A DNA stretch of 64,000 bases, from contig NZ_FOZM01000004.1 in the NCBI RefSeq assembly GCF_900114675.1, positions 38,762 through 102,761 on the forward strand. Reading direction: 5' to 3'. A model generated the notes under the pieces. The model did not search any database, was not told the DNA's origin, and worked only from the letters and a program-made list of their open reading frames with translations. The stretch is from Yoonia litorea. GTDB lineage: Bacteria > Pseudomonadota > Alphaproteobacteria > Rhodobacterales > Rhodobacteraceae. A program made the translations under genes and the position numbers. Positions 19,431-29,284 of this stretch are shown piece by piece (within the stretch, counting starts at the first letter, position 1; every line of letters begins with the position of its first letter).

Positions 19431-20720
19431 ATGGCAACCGAGATCGCCTTCTCTTACACTGCACTGAGCGAGGCGGCGCGACGGCATATCCGTCTGTTCC
19501 AGGTTCACCAGTTTCTTGACCGGTTTGCGATGGGTCTGACGGTTGCGGTTGTCGCGCTGGCGCTGACCGACCGTGGGTTGGACCTGTTCCAGATCTCGCT
19601 TCTGTTCGGGGTCTATTCACTGACGACAATGACGATGGAACTGCCCTTCGGTGGGCTGGCAGATGCCATCGGGCGCAAGCCTGTCTTTCTGGTTGCGGTC
19701 GTCGCCAGTCTGATTTCCCTCGCCCTCTTCCTGTCATCGAGCAATTTCGGAGCCCTTGCAGTTTCCTTTGCCTTCATCGGTTTCGGGCGGGCGCTGCGAT
19801 CAGGCACGCTGGATGCGTGGTTTCTGGAGACCTTCAGGGTCAACGCGCCAAATGTCGATGTGCAGCCCGCCCTTGCCAAGGCGCAATGGGCAAATGCCAT
19901 GGGCCTTGCGATTGGCGCGGTTGTCGGCGGGCTGCTGCCGGATGTCTTCGGTGCGCTCGGACTGCGCTTTGGCATCACGATTTACGATGTGTCCTACGCC
20001 GCAGGCTTTGTCGCCATGTTGGGCGTGCTGATCTTTACCGTTGTCGCCGTCAAAGAAGAACCGCGCCCGTTGAACCCCAGCGCGCTGCGGCAAGGGTTTG
20101 CCAGCGTCCCGTCAGTAATCGCAGATGCCGGCATGCTTGCATTGAGGCATCCGACGCTTTCCATCCTTTTGGCGGCGCTTGCCCTGTTCCTGTTGGCGAC
20201 AAATCCGGTTGAAGTGATCTGGCCGACATTTGCCAGACCGATGCTGGATGCAGACTTTGCCAGCACTGCGATTGGTCTTTTGACTGCCACCTATTTCCTT
20301 GCGATTGCCTTTGGCGCGTCACTGTCGCCACATATCAGCCGCATCTTCAAACGGCGGCACGCGGTGACGCTTGCGGCCGTGTTTGCCGCACTTGCTGCCG
20401 CGCAGATCACGCTGGCCCTGCAAGAGGGCATCATCGGATTTGCTGTCGTCTTTGTCGTGTTTTCCATCGTGCTTGGCGCAAGCGAGACACCGGCAAGCAG
20501 TATCCTGCATCGCTGCGTTGAAGATCGCCAAAGATCGACCATGTTGTCGCTGCGGTCACTGATCCAGCAGTTGGGCGGTGCAAGCGGTCTCGTGATGGTG
20601 GGCGCTCTGGCGGAGGCTTACACGACATCTGTGGCTTGGATCATCGGCGCGGGCTTTTTGCTGATCGCGGTCGCGCTTTGCCTGATTTTGGCGAAACGGA
20701 TGGCAGATGACGCGCGGTGA
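19431..20720 (+). CDS. Major facilitator superfamily transporter
   Basis: 429 residues with twelve predicted membrane helices. The loop between helices 2 and 3 carries GGLADAIGRKPV, the MFS motif A (G-x-L-a-D-r-x-G-r-k). Substrate is unknown; the general layout resembles drug/proton antiporters of DHA1 type. The ATG at 19431 starts the protein shortly before the first helix; in-frame TTG at 19407 and GTG at 19320 are possible but add residues with no hydrophobic character. The upstream 11-bp array may control it. It converges on moaE. Confidence 0.87.
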   Translation: MATEIAFSYTALSEAARRHIRLFQVHQFLDRFAMGLTVAVVALALTDRGLDLFQISLLFGVYSLTTMTMELPFGGLADAIGRKPVFLVAVVASLISLALFLSSSNFGALAVSFAFIGFGRALRSGTLDAWFLETFRVNAPNVDVQPALAKAQWANAMGLAIGAVVGGLLPDVFGALGLRFGITIYDVSYAAGFVAMLGVLIFTVVAVKEEPRPLNPSALRQGFASVPSVIADAGMLALRHPTLSILLAALALFLLATNPVEVIWPTFARPMLDADFASTAIGLLTATYFLAIAFGASLSPHISRIFKRRHAVTLAAVFAALAAAQITLALQEGIIGFAVVFVVFSIVLGASETPASSILHRCVEDRQRSTMLSLRSLIQQLGGASGLVMVGALAEAYTTSVAWIIGAGFLLIAVALCLILAKRMADDAR

Positions 20721-20738
20721 CGCTGGCCTCACCCTGAA

Positions 20739-21179
20739 CTACCACCGTTTGAGCGCATCCTCATCTGCGTCTTTCGCCTCGACCCATGCAGATCCAGCGT
20801 CCGTCACCTCTTTCTTCCAGAAGGGTGCGCGGGATTTGAGGTAGTCCATCAGAAAGTCTGCCGCTTCGAATGCAGCAGCCCGGTGTGCGCTGGCGGTGGC
20901 GACCATCATAATCTGGTCACCGGTTTTGAGCGGGCCGTGGCGGTGGATCACCAAGGCATCTGCCAGGGCCCAGCGCGACATGGCCTCTTCCAAGATCTTG
21001 GTAATCGCTTTTTCGGTCATGCCGGGGTAATGCTCGATCACCATTTCCTGCAGGTCGCCGTCGCTGTCGCGCACGACACCTGTAAAGCTGACAACGGCCC
21101 CGACGCCGGAATGGCCTGCTGAGAACCGGTTGAGTTCGGCCCCTGCATCAAAAGCCTCTGACTGCACAAGGACGCGCAT
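20739..21179 (-). CDS. moaE: Molybdopterin synthase catalytic subunit
   Basis: 146 residues. It transfers sulfur from MoaD thiocarboxylate to cyclic pyranopterin monophosphate. Family blocks: GAVVSFTGVVRD near 27, IEHYPGMTEKAI, VIHRHGPLKTGDQIMMVATASAHRAAAFEA and the catalytic lysine region SRAPFWKKEV. Its ATG overlaps the moaD stop by one base (TGATG), so the two subunits are coupled. Confidence 0.95.
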   Translation of the reverse strand: MRVLVQSEAFDAGAELNRFSAGHSGVGAVVSFTGVVRDSDGDLQEMVIEHYPGMTEKAITKILEEAMSRWALADALVIHRHGPLKTGDQIMMVATASAHRAAAFEAADFLMDYLKSRAPFWKKEVTDAGSAWVEAKDADEDALKRW

Positions 21180-21424
21180 CAGCCGCCCGTCATCGGTGGG
21201 AAGAAGGCGACCTCTTTCACGCCAGCAAGCGGGGCGTCGAAATCAGAAAGCTCCTGATCGAGTGCCACACGCAGGGCAGAGGTATCAGCAAAGGCTGCCG
21301 CATAGCGTTCTTCGCGCTGCTTCAATTCGGCAATCAGATCATTGACGGTCGCGGCTGAAGTTTCGACGGTTTCCTGTGGAAGGCCGATCCGTTCACGCAC
21401 CCATGCAAAATATACGACGTTCAT
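21179..21424 (-). CDS. moaD: Molybdopterin synthase sulfur-carrier subunit
   Basis: 81 residues with a ubiquitin-like fold, starting MNVVYFAWVRERIG and ending FFPPMTGG. The terminal Gly-Gly is the site that is adenylated and thiocarboxylated. Its start overlaps the pgsA stop as ATGA and its stop overlaps moaE. Confidence 0.94.
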   Translation of the reverse strand: MNVVYFAWVRERIGLPQETVETSAATVNDLIAELKQREERYAAAFADTSALRVALDQELSDFDAPLAGVKEVAFFPPMTGG

Positions 21425-22089
21425 GTGTCACCCTCTTTGAGGAATGGCAGCGCCTTGCGGAAGTAATCCCATCCGGTGATGAGCGTCAGGATCGCAGCGA
21501 TCCAGAGCGTGATGATCCCACCCCACCAGCTGATCATCATGCCGTTGTATTTCCAGCGCAGTCCCAGTTCATCCGGGCCGGTGCCGTCAAGTGCCTGCGT
21601 GACCATTTCCTGCGTCATGGCAAGCGACTGCATCCCGAAGTAATGCTCGAACGCGCCAGTGGCGAAAAGCATGGCAATGGCGACCATCTGCACGGTGGTC
21701 TTCCATTTGGCGAGGTTGGTGACTTTCAGCGTGCCAGCCGTGTCGCCAAGAAACTCGCGCAGACCAGAGACAAAGACTTCGCGGAAGATGATGATGGTGG
21801 CAGGCAGCAGGATCCAGGGGTTCATGCCGGAAAAGCCGGTGATCACGACAAGCGCGATAATCACCATTGCCTTGTCGGCAATCGGATCGAGCATCGCGCC
21901 AAGCTTGCTTTCCTGCTTCCATGCGCGGGCAAGGTAGCCGTCAAGGAAATCGGTAAAGGCCGCCAGCACAAAAAGGACAAGCGCAAACCAGTCCGCCCAG
22001 GGCCGTGCGAAATAAAGAAACATCACAGCCACACCAGGGGCCGCGGCAAGCCGCAGGATCGTCAGGATATTTGGCAGGTTCAGCGTCAT
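21421..22089 (-). CDS. pgsA: CDP-diacylglycerol-glycerol-3-phosphate 3-phosphatidyltransferase
   Basis: 222-residue membrane enzyme making phosphatidylglycerol phosphate. The CDP-alcohol phosphatidyltransferase signature D-G-x2-A-R-x8-G-x3-D-x3-D is visible as DGYLAR...GAMLDPIADK. NLPNILTILRLAAAP at the N-terminus is typical of PgsA. It is longer than E. coli PgsA (182), with an inserted segment around 120-170 (FEHYFGMQSL...). It lies 67 bp after uvrC and overlaps moaD; the uvrC-pgsA-moaD-moaE order is common in Rhodobacterales. Confidence 0.93.
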   Translation of the reverse strand: MTLNLPNILTILRLAAAPGVAVMFLYFARPWADWFALVLFVLAAFTDFLDGYLARAWKQESKLGAMLDPIADKAMVIIALVVITGFSGMNPWILLPATIIIFREVFVSGLREFLGDTAGTLKVTNLAKWKTTVQMVAIAMLFATGAFEHYFGMQSLAMTQEMVTQALDGTGPDELGLRWKYNGMMISWWGGIITLWIAAILTLITGWDYFRKALPFLKEGDT

Positions 22090-22156
22090 GCGACGGGTTT
22101 ACCGCCTTGCGCGGGGCGATGGAAGCGGGATCGTCATCATCGCTGCGGCGCGACCG

Positions 22157-24019
22157 TCAGCCATTCTCATGGAAGTAGTCATAGACCGTCTGCGCCAGTT
22201 TTTCCGACACGCCGTCTACGGCCTTGAGATCGGCAAGGTTCGCGCGGGCGACGGCCTTGGCTGATCCGAAATGCGCCAGCAGCGCGCGTTTGCGTGTGGC
22301 ACCGACACCCGGCACGTCGTCGAGCGGTGTCGCGCCAATCGCCTTGGACCGTTTCGCGCGGTGGGTGCCGATGGCAAAGCGGTGCACCTCGTCCCGCATC
22401 CGCTGGATGAAATAGAGCACAGGGTCGTTGTGGCGCAGTGCCATGACGGGCTTGCCGGTGCGGTGGAATTCTTCCTTGCCTGCGTCGCGGTCCTCGCCTT
22501 TGGCCACGCCCACCATCGGCACGTCGCCGACGCCGAGGTCCTCCATGATTTCGCGGACCGCAGACACCTGGCCCTGCCCTCCGTCGATGAGCAACAGATC
22601 AGGCCATGTGCCTTGGGTGCGGTCCGGGTCCTCTTTCAGGAGGCGCTTGAAACGGCGTGTCAGCACCTCTTTCATCATGCCGAAGTCGTCGCCGGGGGTG
22701 AGGTTTTCGTTCTTGATGTTGAATTTGCGGTACTGGTTCTTGTCGAAGCCGTCGGGGCCCGCCACGACCATCGCGCCGACCGCATGGGCGCCTTGGATGT
22801 GAGAGTTGTCGTAGACCTCGATCCGTTGGGGGATGTTGGGCAGGTCAAACGCCTCCGCCAACCCTTTGAGCAGTTTGGCCTGCGTGGCGGTTTCCGACAT
22901 CTTGCGGGCAAGGCTTTCGCGGGCGTTGCGCAGGGCGGATTGCACCAGCTCGGCTTTCTCGCCGCGTTGCGGGACGATCACTTCGACCTTGCGGCCTGCC
23001 TTTTCGCAAAGCGCCTCTGCCATCAGGTCATCGTTATCAAGCCCGTGGGACAGGATGACCATGCGCGGTGGCTCGCGGTTGGAATAGAACTGGCCGACGA
23101 AGGCCTCCATCACCTCTGAGGGGTCTTCGTCACCGCTGACGCGCGGATAATAGTCGTGGTTGCCCCAGTTCTGGTTGGCGCGAATGAAGAAGACCTGCAC
23201 GCAGGCCTGCCCGCCATCGCGGTGCAGCGCAATGACGTCGGCCTCTGGCGTGTTCTGCGGATTGATGCCCTGGGCGGTCTGGACCTGCGTCAGCGCCTTG
23301 ATCCGGTCGCGCAAGGCGGCGGCGCGTTCGAATTCCATCTCCGCACTTGCGGCTTGCATCTGTTTGGCGAGGGCTTCCTGTATGCCCTTGGTGCGGCCTT
23401 GCAAAAACTTCTCAGCGTCCTTGACCGACGCGGCATAGTCTTCTTCGGAAATCAGACCGCAACAGGGGCCAGAGCAGCGTTTGATCTGGTATTGCAGGCA
23501 GGGGCGCGTGCGCGTTTCAAAGTCGCTGTCAGAGCAGTTCCGCAGCAGAAAAACGCGCTGCAACTGGTTCAGTGTCCGGTTCACCGCACCAGCACCGGCG
23601 AAAGGCCCGTAGTAATCGCCTTTCTGTTTTTTTGCGCCCCGATGCTTTTTGATCATCGGAAAAGCATGGTCTTTTGTGACGATGATATTCGGGAATGACT
23701 TATCGTCCCGCAGCAAGACGTTGTAGCGCGGCTTGAGTTGCTTGATCAGGTTTTGCTCAAGCAAGAGCGCTTCTGTTTCCGTCCGTGTCGTCAGAAACAT
23801 CATGCTGGCTGTCTCGCGGATCATCCGTTCGATCCGCGGTGAATGGTTGCCCGGGCGGCTGTAATTTGACACGCGGTTTTTGAGGTTGCGCGCCTTGCCC
23901 ACGTAGAGAACGCGGCTTTCGGAATCGAGCATCCTGTATACACCGGGAGAGCCGTCCAGCGTGCGCAGGTAGCTTTGGATGACACCGTAGCCTGTCAGAT
24001 TTTTCTGGTCCTGCGCCAA
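22157..24019 (-). CDS. uvrC: Excinuclease ABC subunit C
   Basis: 620 residues from a TTG at 24019 (AGGAG about 13 bp upstream); an ATG at 24088 in frame would add 23 residues that do not resemble UvrC. The GIY-YIG 3' nuclease domain starts at [21 protein letters not shown], the UVR motif region is near 205-240 ([13 protein letters not shown]), the RNase H-like 5' nuclease domain carries [11 protein letters not shown] and [10 protein letters not shown], and a helix-hairpin-helix pair closes the protein ([36 protein letters not shown]). It makes both incisions in nucleotide excision repair. Confidence 0.95.
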   Translation of the reverse strand: MAQDQKNLTGYGVIQSYLRTLDGSPGVYRMLDSESRVLYVGKARNLKNRVSNYSRPGNHSPRIERMIRETASMMFLTTRTETEALLLEQNLIKQLKPRYNVLLRDDKSFPNIIVTKDHAFPMIKKHRGAKKQKGDYYGPFAGAGAVNRTLNQLQRVFLLRNCSDSDFETRTRPCLQYQIKRCSGPCCGLISEEDYAASVKDAEKFLQGRTKGIQEALAKQMQAASAEMEFERAAALRDRIKALTQVQTAQGINPQNTPEADVIALHRDGGQACVQVFFIRANQNWGNHDYYPRVSGDEDPSEVMEAFVGQFYSNREPPRMVILSHGLDNDDLMAEALCEKAGRKVEVIVPQRGEKAELVQSALRNARESLARKMSETATQAKLLKGLAEAFDLPNIPQRIEVYDNSHIQGAHAVGAMVVAGPDGFDKNQYRKFNIKNENLTPGDDFGMMKEVLTRRFKRLLKEDPDRTQGTWPDLLLIDGGQGQVSAVREIMEDLGVGDVPMVGVAKGEDRDAGKEEFHRTGKPVMALRHNDPVLYFIQRMRDEVHRFAIGTHRAKRSKAIGATPLDDVPGVGATRKRALLAHFGSAKAVARANLADLKAVDGVSEKLAQTVYDYFHENG

Positions 24020-24306
24020 TTTTGCTCTAATTCTCCTGATTCTGGACTTGCTGCAATGGTAAGGCAGCGAGGGCAAGAGGAAAGGCATCCACTGTTTCTG
24101 TGGATAAGTCCGTGGGAAAAACTTTGCGACCGAGGATTTTCCGTTGTTTTAGGGGGCTTTCGTGTATTTGCCTAAAAAATAGGCACCTTTTCAACCCCTT
24201 GAAATCATTGGTGATTTTTATTCAGTATTCTTAACGCATTGATAATCCTGCCATTTATGACAGTTTCGTGAAGGCTGACGTAAGGACGTGCACAACTTTT
24301 GCGAGG

Positions 24307-25086
24307 TCACTCAACACCGAGCACATCCGGCGTTTCCCAAGCGAGGTGCTGGCCCCCGTCAACCGAGATCATCTGGCCTGTTACAGCCGGCGCATCAAGA
24401 AAATATCCAAGTGCCGCAGTGATGTCGGCAGGGTTCGCGCCGCGCTTGAGAATTGTTGCGTTTCGCTGCCGTTCAAAGTGCGTTTTGCTCTGGTTATGCC
24501 CCTGAAGTGTCGGGCCGGGACCAATGCCATTGACACGGATGTTCGGGGCCAGCGCCTGTGCAGCGGTGCGCGTCATGGCCCATAGGCCCATCTTGGCGAT
24601 TGTGTAGGATGCAAACTCAGGCGTGAGCTTGTGCACGCGTTGGTCAAGCATGTTGATCACAAGCCCTTGGGCGAGCGGCTCGCCTCTTTCATCAGTTTGC
24701 GCAGCAGGAGCTTGCGCCGCAAAATTCTGCGTCAGGACAAACGGCGCGCGCAGGTTGGATTCCAGATGTCTGTCCCAGCTTTCCCGCGTCGCGGTGTCGA
24801 AATTGTCATATTCAAAAATCGAGGCATTGTTGATCAGGCAGTCCAGCGGTCCGCCCAAGGCATCAGCGGCATGCGCGACCAGTTCTTGTGTCTGCCCCTC
24901 GTCGAGAAGGTTTGCCTGCAACGCGACAGCTTTGCGGCCCATCGCCTCAAGCGCATCTACGGTTTCATGCGCGCCCTGCTCAGAGCCTGCATAATGGACG
25001 GCGACATCATACCCGCGCTTGCCAAGGTAAAGCGCCATCGCCTGCCCCAGCCGTGCACCTGCGCCAGTGACCAAGGCACGGTTCAT
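24307..25086 (-). CDS. Short-chain dehydrogenase, pteridine-reductase-like
   Basis: 259 residues from an ATG at 25086. The coenzyme site reads TGAGARLG, that is TG-x3-R-x-G, the form found in pteridine reductase PTR1 and FolM and favouring NADPH. NNAS and the YTIAK tyrosine/lysine block follow, with LVINMLDQRVHKLTPEFASYT as the active-site strand. The end GGQHLAW is also seen in PTR1-like enzymes. A dihydrofolate or dihydromonapterin reductase role is inferred. Its ATG overlaps the stop of a 54-residue gene, which in turn overlaps the S49 peptidase gene, so three genes are coupled. Confidence 0.83.
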   Translation of the reverse strand: MNRALVTGAGARLGQAMALYLGKRGYDVAVHYAGSEQGAHETVDALEAMGRKAVALQANLLDEGQTQELVAHAADALGGPLDCLINNASIFEYDNFDTATRESWDRHLESNLRAPFVLTQNFAAQAPAAQTDERGEPLAQGLVINMLDQRVHKLTPEFASYTIAKMGLWAMTRTAAQALAPNIRVNGIGPGPTLQGHNQSKTHFERQRNATILKRGANPADITAALGYFLDAPAVTGQMISVDGGQHLAWETPDVLGVE

Positions 25087-25247
25087 CTGGCTTTCTCGCA
25101 CTGGCAGGGGCCCTTGCCGATCTTGTAGCGCAGACACTTAGGGCATTTCGCGGCTGCCAGCCGCGCCTGCCCCGGAAACCTGAGCTTTCCAAAGATCGCA
25201 AGTACCAGCATGAAAGCCAGAAAGACAAAGATGGCTTTGATGATCAC
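25083..25247 (-). CDS. 54-residue membrane-anchored CxxC/CxC small protein
   Basis: Short gene from a GTG at 25247 that overlaps the peptidase stop as GTGA, while its own stop overlaps the dehydrogenase ATG as ATGA. Product: one N-terminal membrane helix (IIKAIFVFLAFMLVLAIF), a short basic stretch, then KCPKCLRYKIGKGPCQCEKAR. The CPKC and CQC pairs, 10 residues apart, could hold zinc or another metal as a mini-ribbon. Coupling at both ends and the clean cysteine pattern support a real gene. No family is recognised. Confidence 0.75.
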   Translation of the reverse strand: MIIKAIFVFLAFMLVLAIFGKLRFPGQARLAAAKCPKCLRYKIGKGPCQCEKAR

Positions 25248-26038
25248 AGGCCGAACCTTGCGTAAGCTGCACGTTCTTCGATGCCGGTGATGGTGTCGTC
25301 AACGATCTGTGCACCAAAACGGGCAAGCAGAGGTTTCTTCTGGCCATAGCGCCGGAATTTGACCTTATCGCCAAAGCGTTCCTTCATGACGGGGGCAAGA
25401 TGGCCAATCCCGTCAGCCAGGCCCACGTCGATCCCCTTTTGGCCGATAAACACCTCACCGGTGAAAAGATCGGGATCGTCTGAAAGCTTGGGGCCGCGGC
25501 GGTCCTTGACCTGCGCAATGAACTTTTCATGCAGGTCTTCCAGCCAGCCCTTGAGCTTTTTCACATCGGCCGGTTTTGCCGCCTTGAAGGGATCGAGCAT
25601 GGATTTCGACTTGCCAGCGGTATGCACGCGCCGTTCAACGCCGATCTTGCCGATGGCGTCCTGCAGGCCGAAGCCTGCGCTGATCACACCGATAGAGCCG
25701 ACGATGGAGCAGTCATCGATAAAAATTTCGTCCGCCGCAGAGGCCAGCCAATAGCCACCCGAGGCCGCGACATCTTCGACGAAAGCAAAGACCGGCACTT
25801 TTTTCTCGTCAGCCAGGCGCCGGATGCGACCGGCGATGAGTGACGACTGGACGGGTGAACCGCCGGGGCTGTTGATTTCAAGCGCAACGGCGGCTGGCTT
25901 GCCTTTGGAAAAGGCTTTTTCGATGACAGGCGCGAGGCTGGGATTGTCCAGACCACGGCCCGAATTTGCGATTGTCCCCTGCAGCCGGATGACGGCCACA
26001 AACGGGTCTGATTGCAGGAATGGGATATAGCGTTTCAT
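25244..26038 (-). CDS. S49 family serine peptidase (SppA/SohB-like)
   Basis: 264 residues. The Ser/Lys dyad of the family is visible: S93 in DVAASGGYWLAS and K145 in TAGKSKSMLDPF. LEINSPGGSPVQSSLIAGRI is the oxyanion-side block and SIVGSIGVIS precedes the lysine region. There is no signal anchor at the N-terminus, so this is the short form without the membrane helix or the duplicated half of E. coli SppA. It probably degrades signal peptides or membrane-protein fragments. First gene of the coupled trio with the cysteine-rich small protein and the dehydrogenase. Confidence 0.92.
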   Translation of the reverse strand: MKRYIPFLQSDPFVAVIRLQGTIANSGRGLDNPSLAPVIEKAFSKGKPAAVALEINSPGGSPVQSSLIAGRIRRLADEKKVPVFAFVEDVAASGGYWLASAADEIFIDDCSIVGSIGVISAGFGLQDAIGKIGVERRVHTAGKSKSMLDPFKAAKPADVKKLKGWLEDLHEKFIAQVKDRRGPKLSDDPDLFTGEVFIGQKGIDVGLADGIGHLAPVMKERFGDKVKFRRYGQKKPLLARFGAQIVDDTITGIEERAAYARFGL

Positions 26039-26076
26039 ATTGCTTTACTTAGGCCTCAGCCCCCCGCACACAAGCC

Positions 26077-26838
26077 TTACTGCCTGATCCGCCAGCCGGT
26101 TTTGAAGATCCACCAGATGAACCCGATGCACAAGGCCGTGAAGAAGGCGATCGCAAAGAGAGACAGGCCGATCCCCACATCTGCGGTCCCGAAGAACGAC
26201 CAGCGGAAGCCGCTGATCAGATAGACCACCGGATTAAAGAGCGTGATCGCCTGCCAGACCGGTGGCAGCATCGAAATCGAATAGAAAGACCCGCCCAGAA
26301 AGACCAGCGGCGTGATGACCAGAAGCGGGATCAGCTGGAGTTGCTCGAAGTTGCCGGCCCAGATGCCAATGATAAAGCCGAGCAAGGCGAAGCTGACACA
26401 GGTCAGGACAAGAAAGGCGAGCATCGCGATGGGATGCGCGATTTCGATATCCACAAAGAAAAAGGCCGTGACGAGGATCACAAGGCCGATGAACAGCGCC
26501 TTAGTCGCCGCTGCGCCGACGTAGCCTGCGACCACTTCGAGAAAGTTCACCGGCGCAGAGAGAAGTTCGTAGATCGTGCCGATGAACTTCGGGAAATAGA
26601 TCCCGAAGCTCGCGTTGGATGTGGCCTGCGTCATCACCGAAAGCATGATCAGTCCCGGCACGATGAATGCGCCATAGCTGACGCCCTCGACCTCGTCGAT
26701 GCGGCTGCCGATTGCCGCCCCGAAGACCACAAAATAAAGCGAGGTCGACAGAACGGGTGAAACGAGGCTTTGCGTCATAGTGCGGAAGAACCGCCGCATC
26801 TCGAAGATGTAGATTGTCCAGATCGCGTTGAAGTTCAT
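26077..26838 (-). CDS. ABC-2 type transporter permease
   Basis: 253 residues with six hydrophobic segments. The ABC-2 family layout is seen: a short amphipathic start ([28 protein letters not shown]), [30 protein letters not shown], and the second conserved block [37 protein letters not shown]. It pairs with the ATPase just upstream; the start overlaps the ATPase stop by 4 bp. The family exports drugs, polysaccharides or lipids; the cargo here is unknown. Confidence 0.92.
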   Translation of the reverse strand: MNFNAIWTIYIFEMRRFFRTMTQSLVSPVLSTSLYFVVFGAAIGSRIDEVEGVSYGAFIVPGLIMLSVMTQATSNASFGIYFPKFIGTIYELLSAPVNFLEVVAGYVGAAATKALFIGLVILVTAFFFVDIEIAHPIAMLAFLVLTCVSFALLGFIIGIWAGNFEQLQLIPLLVITPLVFLGGSFYSISMLPPVWQAITLFNPVVYLISGFRWSFFGTADVGIGLSLFAIAFFTALCIGFIWWIFKTGWRIRQ

Positions 26839-27761
26839 GCCTTTTCCTTCACCAGACCGACGAAGATATCTTCGAGGCTGCTTTGTGCTGTTTGCAGGTC
26901 TTTGAGTTGCAGGCCCGCTGCCTGAAGCTCGTTCAGCAACGTGGTGATGCCTGTGCGCTCCGCCTTTGTGTCGTAGCTGTAGGTGAGCATCAAACCATCA
27001 TCGCTGAGTGACAGGTCGTATGCGGAGAGTGCGTCGGGGATCCGGCTGGTGGCCTCGTTCAGTTCGATCTTGAGCTGCTTCTGCCCCAGTTGGCGCATCA
27101 GGTCAGATTTGTCCTGCACCAGCAGGATCTCGCCTTTGTTGATCACACCGACCCGATCAGCGATCGCTTCTGCCTCTTCAATGTAGTGGGTTGTCAGGAT
27201 GATTGTGACGCCCGAGGCTTTCAGGTCTGCCACGACATCCCACATGTCTTTGCGCAATTCGACATCGACCCCTGCCGTCGGTTCATCGAGAAACAACACC
27301 TTGGGTTCATGGCTCAAGGCCTTGGCGATCAGGACCCGACGCTTCATCCCGCCTGACAGCATCATGATCTTGTTGTCTTTCTTGTCATGCAGCGAAAGCT
27401 TGCGCAGGATGTCCTCGACGAAAGCATCGTCTTTCTTCTTGCCGAAAAGCCCGCGCGAGAAACTGACGGTGTTCATCACAGTCTCAAACGGTTCGAGATT
27501 GATTTCCTGTGGCACCAATCCGATGAGGTTGCGGGCCGCGCGAAAAGCGGTCTGGGTGTCATGCCCGCCAACGGTGACTGTGCCGCTGGTCGGGACGGTG
27601 ATCCCGCAGATTGTGGAAATCAACGTCGTCTTTCCTGCGCCATTGGGGCCAAGCAATGCTAGGATCTCCCCTTCCTCGATATCGAGGTTGACGGATTTCA
27701 ATGCCTCAAATCCGCCTGCGTAGGATTTGCGCAGGTTTTTGACCGAAACGATGGGTGACAT
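26835..27761 (-). CDS. ABC transporter ATP-binding protein
   Basis: 308 residues. Walker A GPNGAGKT at 38-46, Q-loop VPQE near 84, signature LSGGMK at 135-140 and Walker [10 protein letters not shown] at 156-164 are all intact, followed by the switch histidine in [14 protein letters not shown]. The C-terminal ~80 residues form the extra domain found in ABC-2 exporter ATPases (DrrA-like). It is coupled to the permease downstream by a 4-bp overlap. Confidence 0.94.
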   Translation of the reverse strand: MSPIVSVKNLRKSYAGGFEALKSVNLDIEEGEILALLGPNGAGKTTLISTICGITVPTSGTVTVGGHDTQTAFRAARNLIGLVPQEINLEPFETVMNTVSFSRGLFGKKKDDAFVEDILRKLSLHDKKDNKIMMLSGGMKRRVLIAKALSHEPKVLFLDEPTAGVDVELRKDMWDVVADLKASGVTIILTTHYIEEAEAIADRVGVINKGEILLVQDKSDLMRQLGQKQLKIELNEATSRIPDALSAYDLSLSDDGLMLTYSYDTKAERTGITTLLNELQAAGLQLKDLQTAQSSLEDIFVGLVKEKA

Positions 27762-27837
27762 GGGATGGCTTTCTTCTTGGTCCGCCGAACCTAGTGTGAT
27801 GGGCAGGTCAGGGAAAGGGGGCTATGCAAGAAAGCTG

Positions 27838-28809
27838 TCACGCCATCATCTTGCGGGCCACATCGAGCATCCGACAAGAGAAGCCCCACTCGTTGTCATA
27901 CCAACCAAAGACGCGCAGCAAACCACCTTGCGTGACACGTGTTTCAGGCAGCGACACAATCAGGCTTTCAGGACGCGCCCGTAAGTCTGATGAGACGAGA
28001 GGCTTTTCGGTCCAGCCGATAATGCCCGATTGTGCACGCAACACATCATGTACCTCTTCAAGGTTCGCCGGGGATTTGACCGTCACAGCCAGATCAATGG
28101 CTGATACAGAGGCTGCAGGAACACGCACGGCCCCTGCCTCGATCCGTCCGGCGAGGGTCGGCAGGACCTGATCAAGCAACCGTTCGGCCGATGTTGTGGT
28201 TGGCACCATCGACAAAGCCGCAGCACGGCTGCGCAGGAAATCGCCGCGCGGGGCGTCAATGCTTGGCTGGCTTCCGGTGTAGCAGTGGATCGTTGTCATC
28301 CATCCCGTCACAAGACCCCAGGTGTCATCAATGAGCTTGACCAGCGGCGCCAGCGCATTTGTCGTGCAAGACGCGTTGGAAACGATCAGCTGTTGGCGCA
28401 ACGCCTGCTCATTCGCACCAAGGACCATCGTTAGTTCGGCAGCGTCGGACGGACCGGAGATGAGCACACGCTTCGCGCCTGCTTTCAGGCCGCGCGCGGC
28501 AATCTCTGGTGTGTTTGCCTTGCCTGTGCATTCCAGGAGGACGTCCACATCTGCCAGATCGACCGTGCTGATGTCGTTGGTCGTGGTGAAAGGGATCGCC
28601 CGCCCGTCAAGGATCAATGCCCCGTCTGCAAACTCTGCCTGCCCGGGATAGGGGCCAAAGACACTATCATAGGCAAATAGATGGGCACAAAGGTCGGGGG
28701 CTGCGATGTCATTGATCCCCACAACGTCGATCTCGGGCCAGTCGCCTTTCGCGTAGGCGCGCAGCATTGTCCGACCGATCCGACCGAACCCGTTAATATA
28801 GACCTTCAT
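27838..28809 (-). CDS. Glyceraldehyde-3-phosphate dehydrogenase family protein (divergent)
   Basis: 323 residues, slightly shorter than the usual 330-335. The NAD site YINGFGRIGR is at 4-13, the catalytic cysteine is C148 in SNASCTTN and the histidine is H175. The stretch after that histidine reads HCYTGSQPSID where classical GapA has H-S-Y-T followed by a DQ-type segment. C-terminal WYDNEWGFSCRM is canonical. It could be a glycolytic or gluconeogenic GAPDH, or an erythrose-4-phosphate dehydrogenase; no glycolytic neighbours are present to decide. Confidence 0.87.
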   Translation of the reverse strand: MKVYINGFGRIGRTMLRAYAKGDWPEIDVVGINDIAAPDLCAHLFAYDSVFGPYPGQAEFADGALILDGRAIPFTTTNDISTVDLADVDVLLECTGKANTPEIAARGLKAGAKRVLISGPSDAAELTMVLGANEQALRQQLIVSNASCTTNALAPLVKLIDDTWGLVTGWMTTIHCYTGSQPSIDAPRGDFLRSRAAALSMVPTTTSAERLLDQVLPTLAGRIEAGAVRVPAASVSAIDLAVTVKSPANLEEVHDVLRAQSGIIGWTEKPLVSSDLRARPESLIVSLPETRVTQGGLLRVFGWYDNEWGFSCRMLDVARKMMA

Positions 28810-29284
28810 CTGCGCCCTCCCGCGTCAGGAAGGATGCTGCATCTTTGCCCCGCTACGCACAAGCAAGCTTTGCAAAAGACCGCCGAAAAATGGCCCGCCA
28901 ATGACAAGCGCCTTTACAGCGGAAGCGGGCCCGGACGGCGTAAAGAGAATCGGACTAAAAAACCATTAAGAATCGCAGCCTTACCAATATTAACGGGAAT
29001 TTAACGGCTGACTTTCGGGAAACAGTGCCCCATTTGGCCTCATTTCGGCAACGCGGCACGAACTCGCCCCAAATCCATGTATTTTTAGGAGAAAACGGGA
29101 TTATTCGGCAATTTTCCGCCAATGACTGTTTCGAAAACGCGATACAATGCCGCCAAAAACCGGCGATTAAGAACCCTTAAACAACAAGTTAGCGTCACTT
29201 TTTAGCCCAAATTCAATGGGATTTATTGAGCAAGCCGCAGCGTAGTTTATGCGGCGTTCATCAGTTGAAAACTGGATTGTAGAT
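28810..29284. other. 475-bp intergenic region upstream of the kinase gene with CtrA-like boxes
   Basis: No gene is seen here. The stretch is markedly AT-richer than its surroundings from 28940 on. A TTAA-N7-TTAA site, the consensus of the alphaproteobacterial cell-cycle regulator CtrA, lies at 28990-29004, and a near match with 6-bp spacing (TTAAGAACCCTTAA) is near 29167. Promoters for both the divergent dehydrogenase gene and the kinase cluster should be here. A 7-bp inverted repeat GGCCCGC / GCGGGCC spans about 28892-28932. Confidence 0.45.
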
